Below, piece by piece: positions 28,753 to 37,477 of a stretch of DNA of 64,000 nucleotides. The DNA lies in NCBI GenBank assembly GCA_014647935.1, contig BMQD01000024.1, positions 24,370-88,369 on the forward strand, in the 5' to 3' direction. This stretch comes from Planomonospora parontospora. GTDB lineage: Bacteria; Actinomycetota; Actinomycetes; Streptosporangiales; Streptosporangiaceae. The notes below the pieces were generated by a model, which did not search any database, had not been told where the DNA came from, and was given only the letters and a program-made list of their open reading frames with translations. Position numbers and translations under genes: made by a program. Within the stretch, counting starts at the first letter, position 1; every line of letters starts with the position of its first letter.

Positions 28753-29973
28753 TCAGAACCGGACGGGCAGCGACTGCAGGCCGCGGATGAGCGAGCCGTT
28801 CAGGCGCCAGGCCACATCCTCGGCCGGGCAGGCGAGCCTGATGCCGGGCAGGCGGCGCAGCAGCGTCTCGAAGGCGATCCTGGCCTCCAGCCGGGCCAGC
28901 GGGGCGCCCAGGCAGAAGTGGATGCCGTGGCCGAAGGCCAGATGGTGGTTGCCGGCGCGGGTGACGTCCAGCGTGTCGGGGTCGTCGAACGCCGCCGGGT
29001 CGCGGTCCGCCGCGCCGAGCGAGACGTGCACCACGCTGCCCTTGGGCACGGGGACGCCCGCGATCTCCATGTCCTCGGTGGCGAAGCGGAACGTGGCCCG
29101 CTCCACCGGTCCCTCGTAGCGGAGGAACTCCTCGATCGCCCCCGGCAGCAGCTCGGGCCGCTCCCGCAGGAGCCCGAGCTGGGCGGGACGGGTCAGCAGG
29201 GCCAGCATGCCGTTGCCGATGAGGTTGACCGTGGTCTCGTGCCCGGCGATGAGCAGCAGCGTGAGCGTGGCGAGCAGCTCCTGCTCGCTCAGCAGCCCGT
29301 CCTCGTCGCGGGCGGTGACCAGCGCGCTGATCATGTCGTCCCGGGGGGCCCGCCGCCGCTCGTCGATCAGCCGGGCGAAGTAGGCGCGGACGGCGGCGTT
29401 CACCGCGTCACGCTGCCTGGCCGCCTCCTCGGTGAACGCGGGGGTGATCAGGCTGGCCGACCATTCGCGGAAGTCGGCCCGGTCGGCGGAGGGCACGCCC
29501 AGCAGCTCGCAGATCACGGTGATCGGCAGCGGGAAGGCGAAGTCGTCGAGGAGGTCGGCCTCACCCGCGGCCTCCATCGTGTCGACCAGCCGATCGGTGA
29601 TCTCCTGGATCCGGGGGGCCAGACTCGCGGTCCGCCGCGCGGTGAAGGCCCCGGCGACCAGGCGGCGCAGGCGGGTGTGGTCGGGCGGGTCGCTGTTGAG
29701 CATGTTCCTGGCGAGCGCCGGGTTGCCCCGCACGACGGCGTCCCGGAAGAAGCCCGGCGCGTGGCCGAGCCCCTTGGCCAGCCGCGGATCGGTCAGCGCC
29801 TGGCGGCCGTGCTCGTGGTCGATCACCACGAACGCCTGCACCCCGCGCGGGAAGTCGATCGCGTGGACCGGCCCCCGCTCGCGCAGCCTGCCGTACTCGG
29901 TGTACGGATCGCGCCCGAACTCCGGGCTGAGCATGAACTCGAACGGCAGTCTCTCCGTCGTCGGCTCCGGCAT
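28753..29973 (-). CDS. Cytochrome P450
   Basis: 406 residues, a soluble class I bacterial P450 without membrane anchor. The I-helix oxygen-binding motif is LLIAGHETT, the K-helix ExxR is EFLR, and the haem loop is FGHGIHFCLG with the axial Cys354. It resembles the CYP105/CYP107 range of actinomycete monooxygenases; the substrate cannot be told. GAGGAG lies 7 bases before the ATG. No ferredoxin or reductase gene is adjacent, so redox partners must come from elsewhere. A perfect Crp-type palindrome lies 72-87 bases upstream of the start. Confidence 0.92.
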   Translation of the reverse strand: MPEPTTERLPFEFMLSPEFGRDPYTEYGRLRERGPVHAIDFPRGVQAFVVIDHEHGRQALTDPRLAKGLGHAPGFFRDAVVRGNPALARNMLNSDPPDHTRLRRLVAGAFTARRTASLAPRIQEITDRLVDTMEAAGEADLLDDFAFPLPITVICELLGVPSADRADFREWSASLITPAFTEEAARQRDAVNAAVRAYFARLIDERRRAPRDDMISALVTARDEDGLLSEQELLATLTLLLIAGHETTVNLIGNGMLALLTRPAQLGLLRERPELLPGAIEEFLRYEGPVERATFRFATEDMEIAGVPVPKGSVVHVSLGAADRDPAAFDDPDTLDVTRAGNHHLAFGHGIHFCLGAPLARLEARIAFETLLRRLPGIRLACPAEDVAWRLNGSLIRGLQSLPVRF

Positions 29974-30044
29974 GGGCGCTCCTCGGTCACGGCTCGACGT
30001 CCCCTGCCTCCAGCTTGGACCAGGGGCGGGGAGAAGCGGGTCGA

Positions 30045-30060
30045 TGTGACGGGGATCACA
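30045..30060. promoter_or_regulatory. Crp-type operator upstream of the P450 gene
   Basis: TGTGA-CGGGGA-TCACA, a perfect match to the Crp/FNR-family consensus TGTGA-N6-TCACA used by actinobacterial Crp. It is in the intergenic region before the P450 start. Whether it activates or represses cannot be told because the promoter is not obvious. Confidence 0.6.
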
Positions 30061-30071
30061 GCCGTCCGGGA

Positions 30072-30120
30072 CCGGGGCGTCCGTGTTCCACCCGCGGCGG
30101 GTGGAACACGGACGCCCCGG
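30072..30120. terminator. 24-bp palindrome downstream of the second cyclophilin gene
   Basis: 30072-30095 pairs perfectly with 30097-30120 around one base. On the minus strand it lies after the cyclophilin stop and before the P450. It shares 30111-30120 with the next hairpin, so only one of the two can form fully. Confidence 0.65.
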
Positions 30121-30147
30121 CGGTGGGTCCTCCACCGCCGGGGCGTC
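30111..30147 (-). terminator. Hairpin after the second cyclophilin gene
   Basis: A perfect 16-bp stem (30111-30126 with 30132-30147) with a 5-base loop, 14 bases after the stop codon. No T-run follows; instead the second overlapping palindrome follows. Confidence 0.65.
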
Positions 30148-30160
30148 CGCGCACGCGGGC

Positions 30161-31045
30161 TCAGGAGAGCTCGACGTCCTTGATGAGCACCGGGATCTTG
30201 GGGGCGTGGGAGCCGCCGTCGCCGGTGATGTCGGCCTCGTTGGTGATCCATCCGCCGGCGACGATCTTGTCGATGATCTCCATGCCCTTGGAGACGGTGC
30301 CGAACGGCGTGTAGGCCGGGCCGGAGTCCAGCTGGGCGGTCTCGTCGCTGTAGGAGATCCAGAACTGGCTGCCGTTCTGGTTGGCGGCGTCGGAAGCCTG
30401 GGCCAGGGCGACGGTGCCCCTGCGGTACGACAGGCCGCCCAGGTTCTCGTCGTTGAAGACGTAGCCCGAGCTGCCCTGGCCGTCGGTGGGGTTCTTGCCG
30501 TCGGCCTTGGCCTGCGGGTCACCGCACTGCAGCAGGCCCAGGCCGGAGTTCTCCGGGGTGGCCAGCCGGTGGCACTTGGTGCCGTCGTAGAAGTTCTTCT
30601 TCGCCAGGAACGCCAGCGAGTTGACGGTGCAGGGGGTCGCCGGGGTCATCAGGTCGATCACGATGTCACCGTGGTTGGTGGTGATCGTCATCGTCTTCAG
30701 CTTCAGGTTCGGCTTCTTGGGCGGGTAGCCCACGAACTTGGTGGGGCTGCCGGTGGTGTCCTTGCGGTACTCGCAGGTGGCGGCGCCCGGCTTGGCCGAG
30801 GGGGTGAGGTCGGGCGCCGCCGGGGTGGAGGCGCTCTCCGACGGGACCGGCGTCTGGGCGGCCACCGGCTCCTTCTCGCCGCCCATCAGGGTCGAGGCGG
30901 CGATCACGCCTCCGACCACGACCACCACCGCGGTACCGGCTCCGATGAAGGTGTTCCGCTTGGCCTTGCTCGCCTGCTCGGCACGTCGGGCCTGCCGCTC
31001 CTTGTGCTCCCGAGCCAGCTGGCTCTGGCGGTCTTCGCCGCTCAC
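30161..31045 (-). CDS. Membrane-anchored cyclophilin-type peptidyl-prolyl isomerase (paralogue 2)
   Basis: 294 residues with the same architecture as the protein at 23917-24762: charged N terminus starting MSGEDRQSQLAREH, one membrane helix (about 33-55), Pro/Ser/Ala-rich linker, and a cyclophilin domain with NHGDIVIDL, CTVNSLAFLAKKNFYDGTKCHRL, GTVALAQASDAANQNGSQFWI and YTPFGTVSKGMEIIDKI. QFW replaces QFF in the active-site loop. GTG at 31045 is chosen by matching the paralogue's start and by GGAGG 8 bases upstream; an ATG at 31069 is in frame but less likely. Role: folding of secreted proteins, inferred. Confidence 0.9.
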   Translation of the reverse strand: MSGEDRQSQLAREHKERQARRAEQASKAKRNTFIGAGTAVVVVVGGVIAASTLMGGEKEPVAAQTPVPSESASTPAAPDLTPSAKPGAATCEYRKDTTGSPTKFVGYPPKKPNLKLKTMTITTNHGDIVIDLMTPATPCTVNSLAFLAKKNFYDGTKCHRLATPENSGLGLLQCGDPQAKADGKNPTDGQGSSGYVFNDENLGGLSYRRGTVALAQASDAANQNGSQFWISYSDETAQLDSGPAYTPFGTVSKGMEIIDKIVAGGWITNEADITGDGGSHAPKIPVLIKDVELS

Positions 31046-31254
31046 CGCTATGTCCTCCAGGATCACCATCTGTACGACTGTTGACTCCGCGAAAGCGTAC
31101 CGGCCCCGGAGTGTGGTGGATGTAAGCGGCGTAAAGCGCAGGATGGGGCAGGAGGGAAGATCCTGGAGGTCTTTACACGTTCCAGATCCCCGCCGTGATG
31201 GGATTCCGGTCTGGCGACGACCACGCCAGCCGTCCGCACGACCGGAGTCACCTC

Positions 31255-31716
31255 ATGCTCGACGAGATCCTGGGCCTCCCGGCCCACCCCCTGATCATCC
31301 ACGCGACCGTGGTGCTGACGCCGCTGCTCGCGGTGGCGGCGGCCGTATACGCACTGGCCCCGCGCACGCGCGCCGCCCTGGGCTGGGCGGTCCTCGGGCT
31401 CGCGGTGGCCGCTCCTCCCGCGGCCTTCGCGGCCAGGCAGAGCGGCGCCGAGCTGAAGGACGGCCGGTTCTCCTCCGCCGGAGGGCGGCTGGGCGAGCGC
31501 ATCGCCGAGCACGAGAGCTTCGGCACGCCGCTGGTGCTGGCCGTCCTCGCCCTCGGACTGGTCTCGCTGGGCATGCTGCACGTCCTGCGCGCCGCCCGGT
31601 ACGGCCGGCCGGTGGAGATCGCCGTCTCCGGACTCGCCGTGCTCCTGGCGGCGGTGGCGGTCTACTACGTGGTCCGCGCCGGCCACAGCGGGGCCGTGGC
31701 CGTCTGGGGAAGCTGA
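31255..31716 (+). CDS. DUF2231-like integral membrane protein
   Basis: 153 residues, four hydrophobic segments (about 15-33, 38-58, 87-108, 118-136). The N terminus [19 protein letters not shown] carries the paired His of DUF2231 proteins, which may bind haem or metal. GGAG is 8 bases before the ATG at 31255; in-frame codons from 31195 are not conserved. Function unknown. rarA begins 28 bases downstream, apparently from its own promoter. Confidence 0.8.
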   Translation: MLDEILGLPAHPLIIHATVVLTPLLAVAAAVYALAPRTRAALGWAVLGLAVAAPPAAFAARQSGAELKDGRFSSAGGRLGERIAEHESFGTPLVLAVLALGLVSLGMLHVLRAARYGRPVEIAVSGLAVLLAAVAVYYVVRAGHSGAVAVWGS

Positions 31717-31732
31717 TCCCCCGCGGCGGCGG

Positions 31733-31738
31733 TACTGT
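31733..31738 (+). promoter_or_regulatory. -10 element of a probable leaderless rarA promoter
   Basis: TACTGT ends 6 bases before the rarA GTG, so transcription would start at or beside the start codon; no Shine-Dalgarno is visible. The -35 region would lie in the end of the preceding gene. Confidence 0.5.
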
Positions 31739-31744
31739 CGGGGC

Positions 31745-33064
31745 GTGGACAGCCTGTTCGATTCGGCGGCGGAGGAGGCGCACCGCGGCCAGGAGCCCCT
31801 CGCGGTGCGCATGCGCCCGCGCGGCCTGGACGAGGTGGTCGGCCAGCGCCACCTGCTGGGTCCGGGCACCCCGCTGCGCCGGCTGGTCGAGGCCGAGGCG
31901 CCGATGTCCCTGTTCCTGTGGGGGCCGCCCGGCACCGGCAAGACCACCCTCGCCTACGTCGTGGCGGGGGTGACCAAGCGCCGGTTCGTGGAGGTGTCGG
32001 CGGTGTCGGCCGGCGTCAAGGAGGTCCGCGCCGCCATCGAGCAGGCCCGCCGCGAGCTGGGCATGTCCGGGCGGCAGACCGTGCTGTTCGTCGACGAGGT
32101 GCACCGGTTCAACAAGGCCCAGCAGGACGCCCTGCTGCCCGCGGTGGAGAACCGCTGGGTCACCTTCATCGGCGCGACCACGGAGAACCCGTTCTTCTCC
32201 GTGATCTCCCCGCTGCTCTCCCGCTCCCTGCTGCTCACCCTGGAGCCCCTGTCCGGCGACGACGTCCGCACGGTGCTGGAGCGGGCGGTCGCCGACCCCC
32301 GGGGCCTGGGCGGGCGGGTCCGGCTCGCCCCCGAGGCCGCCGACCACCTGGTACGGCTGGCGGGCGGGGACGCCCGCCGCTCGCTCACCTACCTGGAGGC
32401 CGCCGCGCTGATCGCCGACGGAGAGATCACCGTGGGGACGGTGGAGCGCGCGGTGGACAAGGCGGCCGTCCGCTACGACCGCCAGGGCGACCAGCACTAC
32501 GACGTGGTGAGCGGTTTCATCAAGAGCATGCGCGGCTCCGACGCCGACGCGGCCCTGCACTACCTGGCCCGCATGGTGGAGGCGGGGGAGGACCCCCGGT
32601 TCATCGCCCGCCGTATCGTGATCTTCGCTTCCGAGGACGTCGGCATGGCCGATCCCACCTGCCTGCAGACGGCGGTGGCCGCGGCCCAGGCGGTGGAGTT
32701 CATCGGGCTGCCGGAGGGGCGGCTCAACCTCGCCCAGGCGGTGATCCACTGTGCGCTGGCGCCCAAGTCCAACGCGGTGATCACCGCTGTCGACGCGGCC
32801 GCGGCGGACGTGCGCCGCGGAGACATCGGCCAGGTCCCCGGCCACCTGCGCGACGCCCACTACCCGGGAGCCGCGAAGCTCGGCCACGGGCAGGGCTACC
32901 GCTACCCGCACGACTTCGAGCACGGCCTGGTCCGCCAGGACTACCTGCCCGAGCCGCTGCGCGGCCGCCGCTACTACCAGCCCACCCGGCACGGCGCCGA
33001 GGCGGGCTTCGCGGACCGCTGGGCCAGGATCCGCGCCTTCCTCCGAGGCGGCCGGGCGGATTAG
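31745..33064 (+). CDS. rarA: Replication-associated recombination protein RarA (MgsA), AAA+ ATPase
   Basis: 439 residues. [18 protein letters not shown], Walker [11 protein letters not shown], Walker [16 protein letters not shown], sensor 1 GATTENP, and the MgsA C-terminal tetramerisation region ([38 protein letters not shown]). RarA acts at stalled replication forks. GTG at 31745 is used; no earlier start fits. Confidence 0.95.
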   Translation: MDSLFDSAAEEAHRGQEPLAVRMRPRGLDEVVGQRHLLGPGTPLRRLVEAEAPMSLFLWGPPGTGKTTLAYVVAGVTKRRFVEVSAVSAGVKEVRAAIEQARRELGMSGRQTVLFVDEVHRFNKAQQDALLPAVENRWVTFIGATTENPFFSVISPLLSRSLLLTLEPLSGDDVRTVLERAVADPRGLGGRVRLAPEAADHLVRLAGGDARRSLTYLEAAALIADGEITVGTVERAVDKAAVRYDRQGDQHYDVVSGFIKSMRGSDADAALHYLARMVEAGEDPRFIARRIVIFASEDVGMADPTCLQTAVAAAQAVEFIGLPEGRLNLAQAVIHCALAPKSNAVITAVDAAAADVRRGDIGQVPGHLRDAHYPGAAKLGHGQGYRYPHDFEHGLVRQDYLPEPLRGRRYYQPTRHGAEAGFADRWARIRAFLRGGRAD

Positions 33065-33158
33065 GGAGCCCCCTCGGTGACGCGGCATGCCGGGGGAACG
33101 GGGCGGGACGCGATAGGGTCTTGCCGTTCCAGCCGGGTGAGACAGGGAGATTCGGCGC

Positions 33159-33551
33159 ATGCTTACCGCAGGAGAGGTCGCCGGCCTGATCGTGGCCGTG
33201 GCCTGGGTGGTCCTGGTCTGCTTCCTGGCCGTGGTCCTGCTCAAGCTGTCCCGGCTGCTCACCGAGACCACCAAGATGGTCTCCGAGCTGAGCGACCGGG
33301 CGGTGCCGCTGCTGGAGGACGCGGCCGTCACCGTCAACGAGACGAACCGCCAGCTCGTCGCCGTCGAGGCCATCGTCCGCGACGTCAAGCAGGTCAGCGG
33401 GCACGCGGCCCGGGTCAGCGGCGTCGCCCAGGTCCTGGTGACCGGCCCTATGATCAAGGCGGTGGCGCTCGGCCACGGCCTCCGGCGGGCCATCGGCGCC
33501 CGCGGGCGGTCCGCGTCCGGCGCCCGGGCGCTGGAGAGGCGGCGGCGATGA
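33159..33551 (+). CDS. DUF948 membrane protein
   Basis: 130 residues: one N-terminal membrane helix (about 5-28, AGLIVAVAWVVLVCFLAVVLL) and an amphipathic helix region, ending in an Arg-rich tail. This matches DUF948 proteins, general-stress-related in Firmicutes, of unknown function here. GGGAGA precedes the ATG. The stop overlaps the next start in an ATGA. Confidence 0.82.
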   Translation: MLTAGEVAGLIVAVAWVVLVCFLAVVLLKLSRLLTETTKMVSELSDRAVPLLEDAAVTVNETNRQLVAVEAIVRDVKQVSGHAARVSGVAQVLVTGPMIKAVALGHGLRRAIGARGRSASGARALERRRR

Positions 33552-33802
33552 TTCGGAGACTGTTCTACATGTCCCTGGGCGCGTTCGGCGCGCTGTGGGT
33601 CAGGCGTAGGCTGGCCGAACTGCACCCGAACCACCTGGCGCGGCGCGCGGCCCGGGGCGCCTCCGGCCTCCTGGACCAGGCCCGCGACGTGGCCGCGGAC
33701 GCGCTGGACGGCGCGGTCCGGAAGGAAACCGAGTTGCGGTCCAGATTCGGGCTCGACAGTGTGGAAAACACCTATCACTACGACGTAAAGGATGGCCGCT
33801 GA
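33548..33802 (+). CDS. Small DUF6167-like protein
   Basis: 84 residues: [22 protein letters not shown] at the N terminus (short hydrophobic stretch), then an amphipathic region, ending [11 protein letters not shown]. It overlaps the DUF948 stop by four bases and ends 1 base before the preferred alaS start, so it is co-translated with both. The family name is from recognition of the conserved position and length; function unknown. Confidence 0.75.
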   Translation: MIRRLFYMSLGAFGALWVRRRLAELHPNHLARRAARGASGLLDQARDVAADALDGAVRKETELRSRFGLDSVENTYHYDVKDGR

Positions 33803-33803
33803 C

Positions 33804-36476
33804 ATGGAGTCGGCAGAGATCGCCCGCCGCTTCCTGCGCTTCTTCGAGGAGCGTGGGCACACCGTCGTGCCCTCGGCCAGCCTGATCGCCGAGGACCCGA
33901 CGCTGCTTCTGGTCCCCGCGGGCATGGTCCCCTTCAAGCCCTACTTCCTGGGCCAGCGCACGCCCCCCTACAAGCGGGCGGCGAGCGTGCAGAAGTGCGT
34001 GCGCACCCCGGACATCGACGAGGTCGGCAAGACCACCCGGCACGCCACCTTCTTCCAGATGCTCGGCAACTTCTCCTTCGGCGACTACTTCAAGGACGAC
34101 GCGATCCCGTTCGCCTGGGAGCTGCTGACCCGCTCCGAGGCCGACGGCGGGTTCGGCTTCCCCGAGGACCGGCTCTGGGTCACCGTCTACCACGACGACG
34201 ACGAGGCCGCCGAGCTCTGGAACAAGAAGGTGGGCGTGCCCGCCGAGCGCATCCAGCGCCGGGGCATGGCCGACAACTTCTGGTCGATGGGCGTGCCAGG
34301 CCCCTGCGGCCCCTGCACCGAGATCTACTACGACCGCGGCCCCGAGTACGGCCGCGAGGGCGGCCCGATCGCCGACGAGAACCGCTACCTCGAGGTGTGG
34401 AACAACGTCTTCATGCAGTTCGAGCGCGGCGCGGGCGGCGGCAAGGAGGACTTCCCGATCCTCGGCGACCTGCCCGCCAAGAGCGTCGACACCGGCATGG
34501 GCCTGGAGCGCATGGCCGCGATCCTGCAGGGCGTCGACAACATCTACGAGATCGACACCACCTACAAGATCCTCGACCGCGCCGCCGAGCTCACCAAGAC
34601 CCGCTACGGCCGCGACGAGCGCGCCGACATCAGCCTGCGCGTGGTCGCCGACCACGTCCGCACCGGCACCATGCTGGTCGCCGACGGCGTGCTGCCCGGC
34701 AACGAGGGCCGGGGCTACGTGCTCCGCCGCATCCTGCGCCGCTCGATCCGCAACCTGCGCCTGCTCGGCTCCGGCGAGGAGCGCTACATGCACGAGCTCA
34801 CCGCGGTCGCGGTCGACGTGATGGGCGAGCTGTACCCTGAGCTCAAGGCCGACGCCCCGCAGATCCACGGTGTCATCGACGCCGAGGAGGCCTCCTTCCT
34901 CGGCACCCTGCGCACCGGCACCGCGATCTTCGACGCGGCCGTGGAGGAGACCAAGCGCAAGTCGGCGACGGTGCTCTCCGGCGACCAGGCCTTCCAGCTC
35001 CACGACACCTACGGCTTCCCGATCGACCTGACCCTGGAGATGGCCTCCGAGCAGGGCCTCAAGGTCGACGAGGAGGGCTTCCGCCGGTTGATGAAGGAGC
35101 AGCGCGACCGCGCCAAGGCCGACGCCGCGGCCAAGAAGACCGGCAACGCCGACATCTCGGTGTTCGGGCAGATCCTGGAGAAGGCCGGCAAGGTCGAGTT
35201 CCTCGGCTACGACCAGGTGAGCGCCGAGTCCGAGGTCGTCGGCCTGCTGGTCGACGGGGCCTCCGTCCCCGCGGCCGGCGCGGGCACCACGGTCGAGGTC
35301 GTGCTGGGCCGCACGCCGTTCTACGCCGAGGGCGGCGGCCAGCTCGCCGACCAGGGCGTCATCCGCGCCGACGGCGCCGAGGTCGAGGTCGTGGACGTGC
35401 AGTCGCCGGTCGCGGGCCTCGTCGTGCACCGCGGCAAGGTCCGCGGCGGCGAGATCCGGGTGGGCGACCAGGTCCAGGCCGAGATCGACGTCGAGCGCCG
35501 CCGGGCCATCTCCCGCAGCCACACCGCCACCCACATGGTGCACCGCGGCTTCCGCAACGCGCTGGGCGAGACGGCGGCGCAGGCCGGTTCGGAGAACTCC
35601 CCCGGCCGCTTCCGCTTCGACTTCACCGCCGCCGGGGCCGTGCCGCCCAGCGTGCTGCGCGACGTCGAGGACGAGGTCAACGCCATCCTCATCAACGACC
35701 TGCAGGTCAATGCCTTCCACACCTCCCAGTCCGAGGCCCGGGCGATGGGCGCGCTGGCGCTGTTCGGCGAGAAGTACGGCGAGACCGTCCGCATCGTCGA
35801 GGTCGGCGACTACTCCCGCGAGCTCTGCGGCGGCACCCACGTCGCCAGCTCCGGCCAGCTCGGCTTGGTCAAGGTGCTGGGCGAGTCCTCGATCGGCGCC
35901 GGGGTGCGCCGGGTGGAGGCGCTGGTAGGCCTGGACGCCTTCCGCTTCCTGGCCCGCGAGAGCGTGCTGGTGGCCCAGCTGTCGGAGCAGCTCAAGGCGC
36001 GCCGCGAGGAGCTGCCCGAGCGCATCGAGGGCATCGTCACGCGGCTGCGCACCGCCGAGAAGGACCTGGAGCGGCTCCGCTCGGCCCAGGTGCTGGCCGT
36101 GGCCGGGGAGCTGGCCGCGGGAGCCCGCGACGTGCACGGGGTGTCCGTCGTGACGCACCGCGCGCCCGACGGCACCTCCGCCGACGACCTGCGCAAGCTC
36201 GCCCTGGACGTGCGGGGCCGCTTCCCGGCCGACCGCGCCGCGGTCGTCGTGGTCGCGGGCGTGCCCGGCGACCGGCCGGTCGCCGTCGCGGTGGTCAACG
36301 AGGCCGGGCGCGGGCGCGGGCTGAAGGCGGGGGCGCTCGTCGGCGTCGCCGCCAAGGCGCTCGGCGGCGGCGGCGGCGGAAAGGACGACGTCGCCCAGGG
36401 CGGCGGAGCCCGCCCCGAGTCGATCGGCGACGCGCTCGGCGCCGTCGAGCAGGCGATCGCGCAGACGCTCGCCTGA
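33804..36476 (+). CDS. alaS: Alanyl-tRNA synthetase
   Basis: 890 residues. The class II core ([50 protein letters not shown]), tRNA-recognition region, editing domain with zinc ligands in [11 protein letters not shown] and CGGTH, and the C-Ala domain rich in Gly near the end. The ATG at 33804 gives the family-typical [10 protein letters not shown] start; an in-frame ATG at 33792 is closer to AAAGG but overlaps the previous gene by 11 bases. It charges tRNA-Ala and edits Ser/Gly. Confidence 0.96.
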   Translation: MESAEIARRFLRFFEERGHTVVPSASLIAEDPTLLLVPAGMVPFKPYFLGQRTPPYKRAASVQKCVRTPDIDEVGKTTRHATFFQMLGNFSFGDYFKDDAIPFAWELLTRSEADGGFGFPEDRLWVTVYHDDDEAAELWNKKVGVPAERIQRRGMADNFWSMGVPGPCGPCTEIYYDRGPEYGREGGPIADENRYLEVWNNVFMQFERGAGGGKEDFPILGDLPAKSVDTGMGLERMAAILQGVDNIYEIDTTYKILDRAAELTKTRYGRDERADISLRVVADHVRTGTMLVADGVLPGNEGRGYVLRRILRRSIRNLRLLGSGEERYMHELTAVAVDVMGELYPELKADAPQIHGVIDAEEASFLGTLRTGTAIFDAAVEETKRKSATVLSGDQAFQLHDTYGFPIDLTLEMASEQGLKVDEEGFRRLMKEQRDRAKADAAAKKTGNADISVFGQILEKAGKVEFLGYDQVSAESEVVGLLVDGASVPAAGAGTTVEVVLGRTPFYAEGGGQLADQGVIRADGAEVEVVDVQSPVAGLVVHRGKVRGGEIRVGDQVQAEIDVERRRAISRSHTATHMVHRGFRNALGETAAQAGSENSPGRFRFDFTAAGAVPPSVLRDVEDEVNAILINDLQVNAFHTSQSEARAMGALALFGEKYGETVRIVEVGDYSRELCGGTHVASSGQLGLVKVLGESSIGAGVRRVEALVGLDAFRFLARESVLVAQLSEQLKARREELPERIEGIVTRLRTAEKDLERLRSAQVLAVAGELAAGARDVHGVSVVTHRAPDGTSADDLRKLALDVRGRFPADRAAVVVVAGVPGDRPVAVAVVNEAGRGRGLKAGALVGVAAKALGGGGGGKDDVAQGGGARPESIGDALGAVEQAIAQTLA

Positions 36477-36508
36477 CGTCCGGCCCCCGACGCGCCCGAT
36501 GACGGACG

Positions 36509-36541
36509 GCGCCCGCGAACCGGACCCCGGTTCACGGGCGC
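36509..36541 (+). terminator. Hairpin between alaS and ruvX
   Basis: A 15-bp stem with one mismatch (36509-36523 with 36527-36541), loop of 3, lacking a T-run. It may attenuate rather than end transcription because ruvX follows 13 bases later. Confidence 0.45.
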
Positions 36542-36554
36542 AGGAAAGAACGGC

Positions 36555-37052
36555 ATGAGAAACGGCACACGGCTGGGCGTCGACGTCGGCTCGGTACGCA
36601 TCGGGGTGGCCCGCAGTGATCCCTCGGGCCTGCTGGCCACCCCGGTGGAGACCGTACGGCGCGGCAGAGGCGACCTGGAGCGGCTCACGGAGCTCGCGGC
36701 CGAGTACGAAGTCGTCGAGGTCGTGGTGGGCCTGCCCACCTCGCTCTCCGGCCGCGAAGGGCAGGCGGCGGGGCTCGCCCGCGAGTTCGCGACCCGGATC
36801 GCCTCCCGGCTGGCCCCCGTCCCGGTGCGGCTGTTCGACGAGCGGCTCACCACCGTCACCGCCCAGCAGGGCCTGCGGGCCAGCGGCGTGAAGGCGAAGC
36901 ACCAGCGCGGGGTGGTGGACCAGGCGGCGGCCGTCGTGCTGCTCCAGGCGGCCCTCGATGCCGAACGCGCCACCGGCAGGGCGCCGGGCGCTCCCGTGGT
37001 GGTGCCGGACGACCGGTCTGGCGAGCAGAGCGGCGGCCCGCTCGGCCGGTGA
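36555..37052 (+). CDS. ruvX: RuvX/YqgF-family putative pre-16S rRNA nuclease
   Basis: 165 residues, RNase H-like fold: [18 protein letters not shown] with the catalytic Asp, [25 protein letters not shown], and [15 protein letters not shown] carrying the last acid. Such proteins finish 16S rRNA 5' processing or act on junctions. AGGAAAG precedes the ATG. The C terminus (about 140-165) is low-complexity, and the stop codon lies in the first unit of a 20-bp tandem repeat. Confidence 0.92.
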   Translation: MRNGTRLGVDVGSVRIGVARSDPSGLLATPVETVRRGRGDLERLTELAAEYEVVEVVVGLPTSLSGREGQAAGLAREFATRIASRLAPVPVRLFDERLTTVTAQQGLRASGVKAKHQRGVVDQAAAVVLLQAALDAERATGRAPGAPVVVPDDRSGEQSGGPLGR

Positions 37053-37100
37053 CCGGCCCGCTCGGCTGGTGACCGGCCTGCTCGGCTGGTGACCGGCCCG
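37041..37100. repeat. Three tandem 20-bp repeats at the ruvX stop
   Basis: Units 37041-37060, 37061-37080 and 37081-37100 differ at only a few positions (pattern CTCGGCYGGTGACCGGCCYG). Each contains GGTGACCGGCC, itself near-palindromic. The first unit supplies the ruvX stop codon. Confidence 0.75.
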
Positions 37101-37463
37101 GCGGGGAGAGCGGCCGGCCGGTGGCAGGGGCCGCCGCGCGCAGGAGAACCGTGCCCTTTGGGAGGTTCACATCCAGATCAAGATGGTTGGCCGCAGTTTG
37201 TGGTTGTAGGTCCGGAGCATAGAATCACGAAATTCCTTGACGAAGAGAGTGAGTTGGCGGGATACCGGGAAGAGCTGAGCAGATACCTCGGGGCGTGCTG
37301 ATGCCCGGAGGAGGATTCGCCGTTCCCCGCAGCCGGGCGGCGCGCATCGGGACATCAGGGGCAGAAGCCCGGAGGACCTGGATGTTCAGCTCGGTGAAGC
37401 TCCACGGTTCGGAAGATTCACTTGACGCCGGACCGTCCGTGCCGGGAGATTGGCCAGCGAATC
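37053..37463. other. Gene-poor region between ruvX and mltG, with a low-GC island
   Basis: After the tandem repeats, 37141-37300 falls to about 52-55% G+C against about 72% around it. The frame ending at 37301 reads ...GPEHRITKFLDEESELAGYR..., faintly like the tail of DUF5753-type regulator domains; this could be a gene remnant, but the evidence is weak. From 37382 a 31-codon ORF leads into mltG. No intact conserved gene is present. Confidence 0.5.
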
Positions 37464-37477
37464 ATGAACGACCTTGA
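37382..37477 (+). CDS. Short upstream ORF (31 aa) overlapping the mltG start
   Basis: ATG at 37382 preceded by GGAGGA at proper spacing; 31 residues (MFSSVKLHGSEDSLDAGPS...), no recognised similarity. Its stop (37475-37477) lies 11 bases inside mltG, whose own start has no good ribosome site. The layout suggests translational coupling or a leader peptide; coding is inferred from the ribosome site and overlap only. Confidence 0.4.
   Translation: MFSSVKLHGSEDSLDAGPSVPGDWPANHERP

Noticed and set aside
28753-31045. P450 region as part of a biosynthetic gene cluster
   Set aside because: No polyketide, peptide, terpene or tailoring genes lie near; the neighbours are housekeeping genes.
31295-33937. 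A long minus-strand frame opposite rarA
   Set aside because: Composed of His/Val/Gly/Ala-rich repeats typical of antisense high-GC frames; no motif, while the plus strand encodes RarA.
33600-36902. A 1100-codon minus-strand frame opposite alaS
   Set aside because: Antisense shadow of alaS with no recognisable domain.
37301-37477. A longer version of the upstream ORF before mltG starting at 37301
   Set aside because: The internal ATG at 37382 has the better ribosome site; the earlier residues are GC-driven and not supported.
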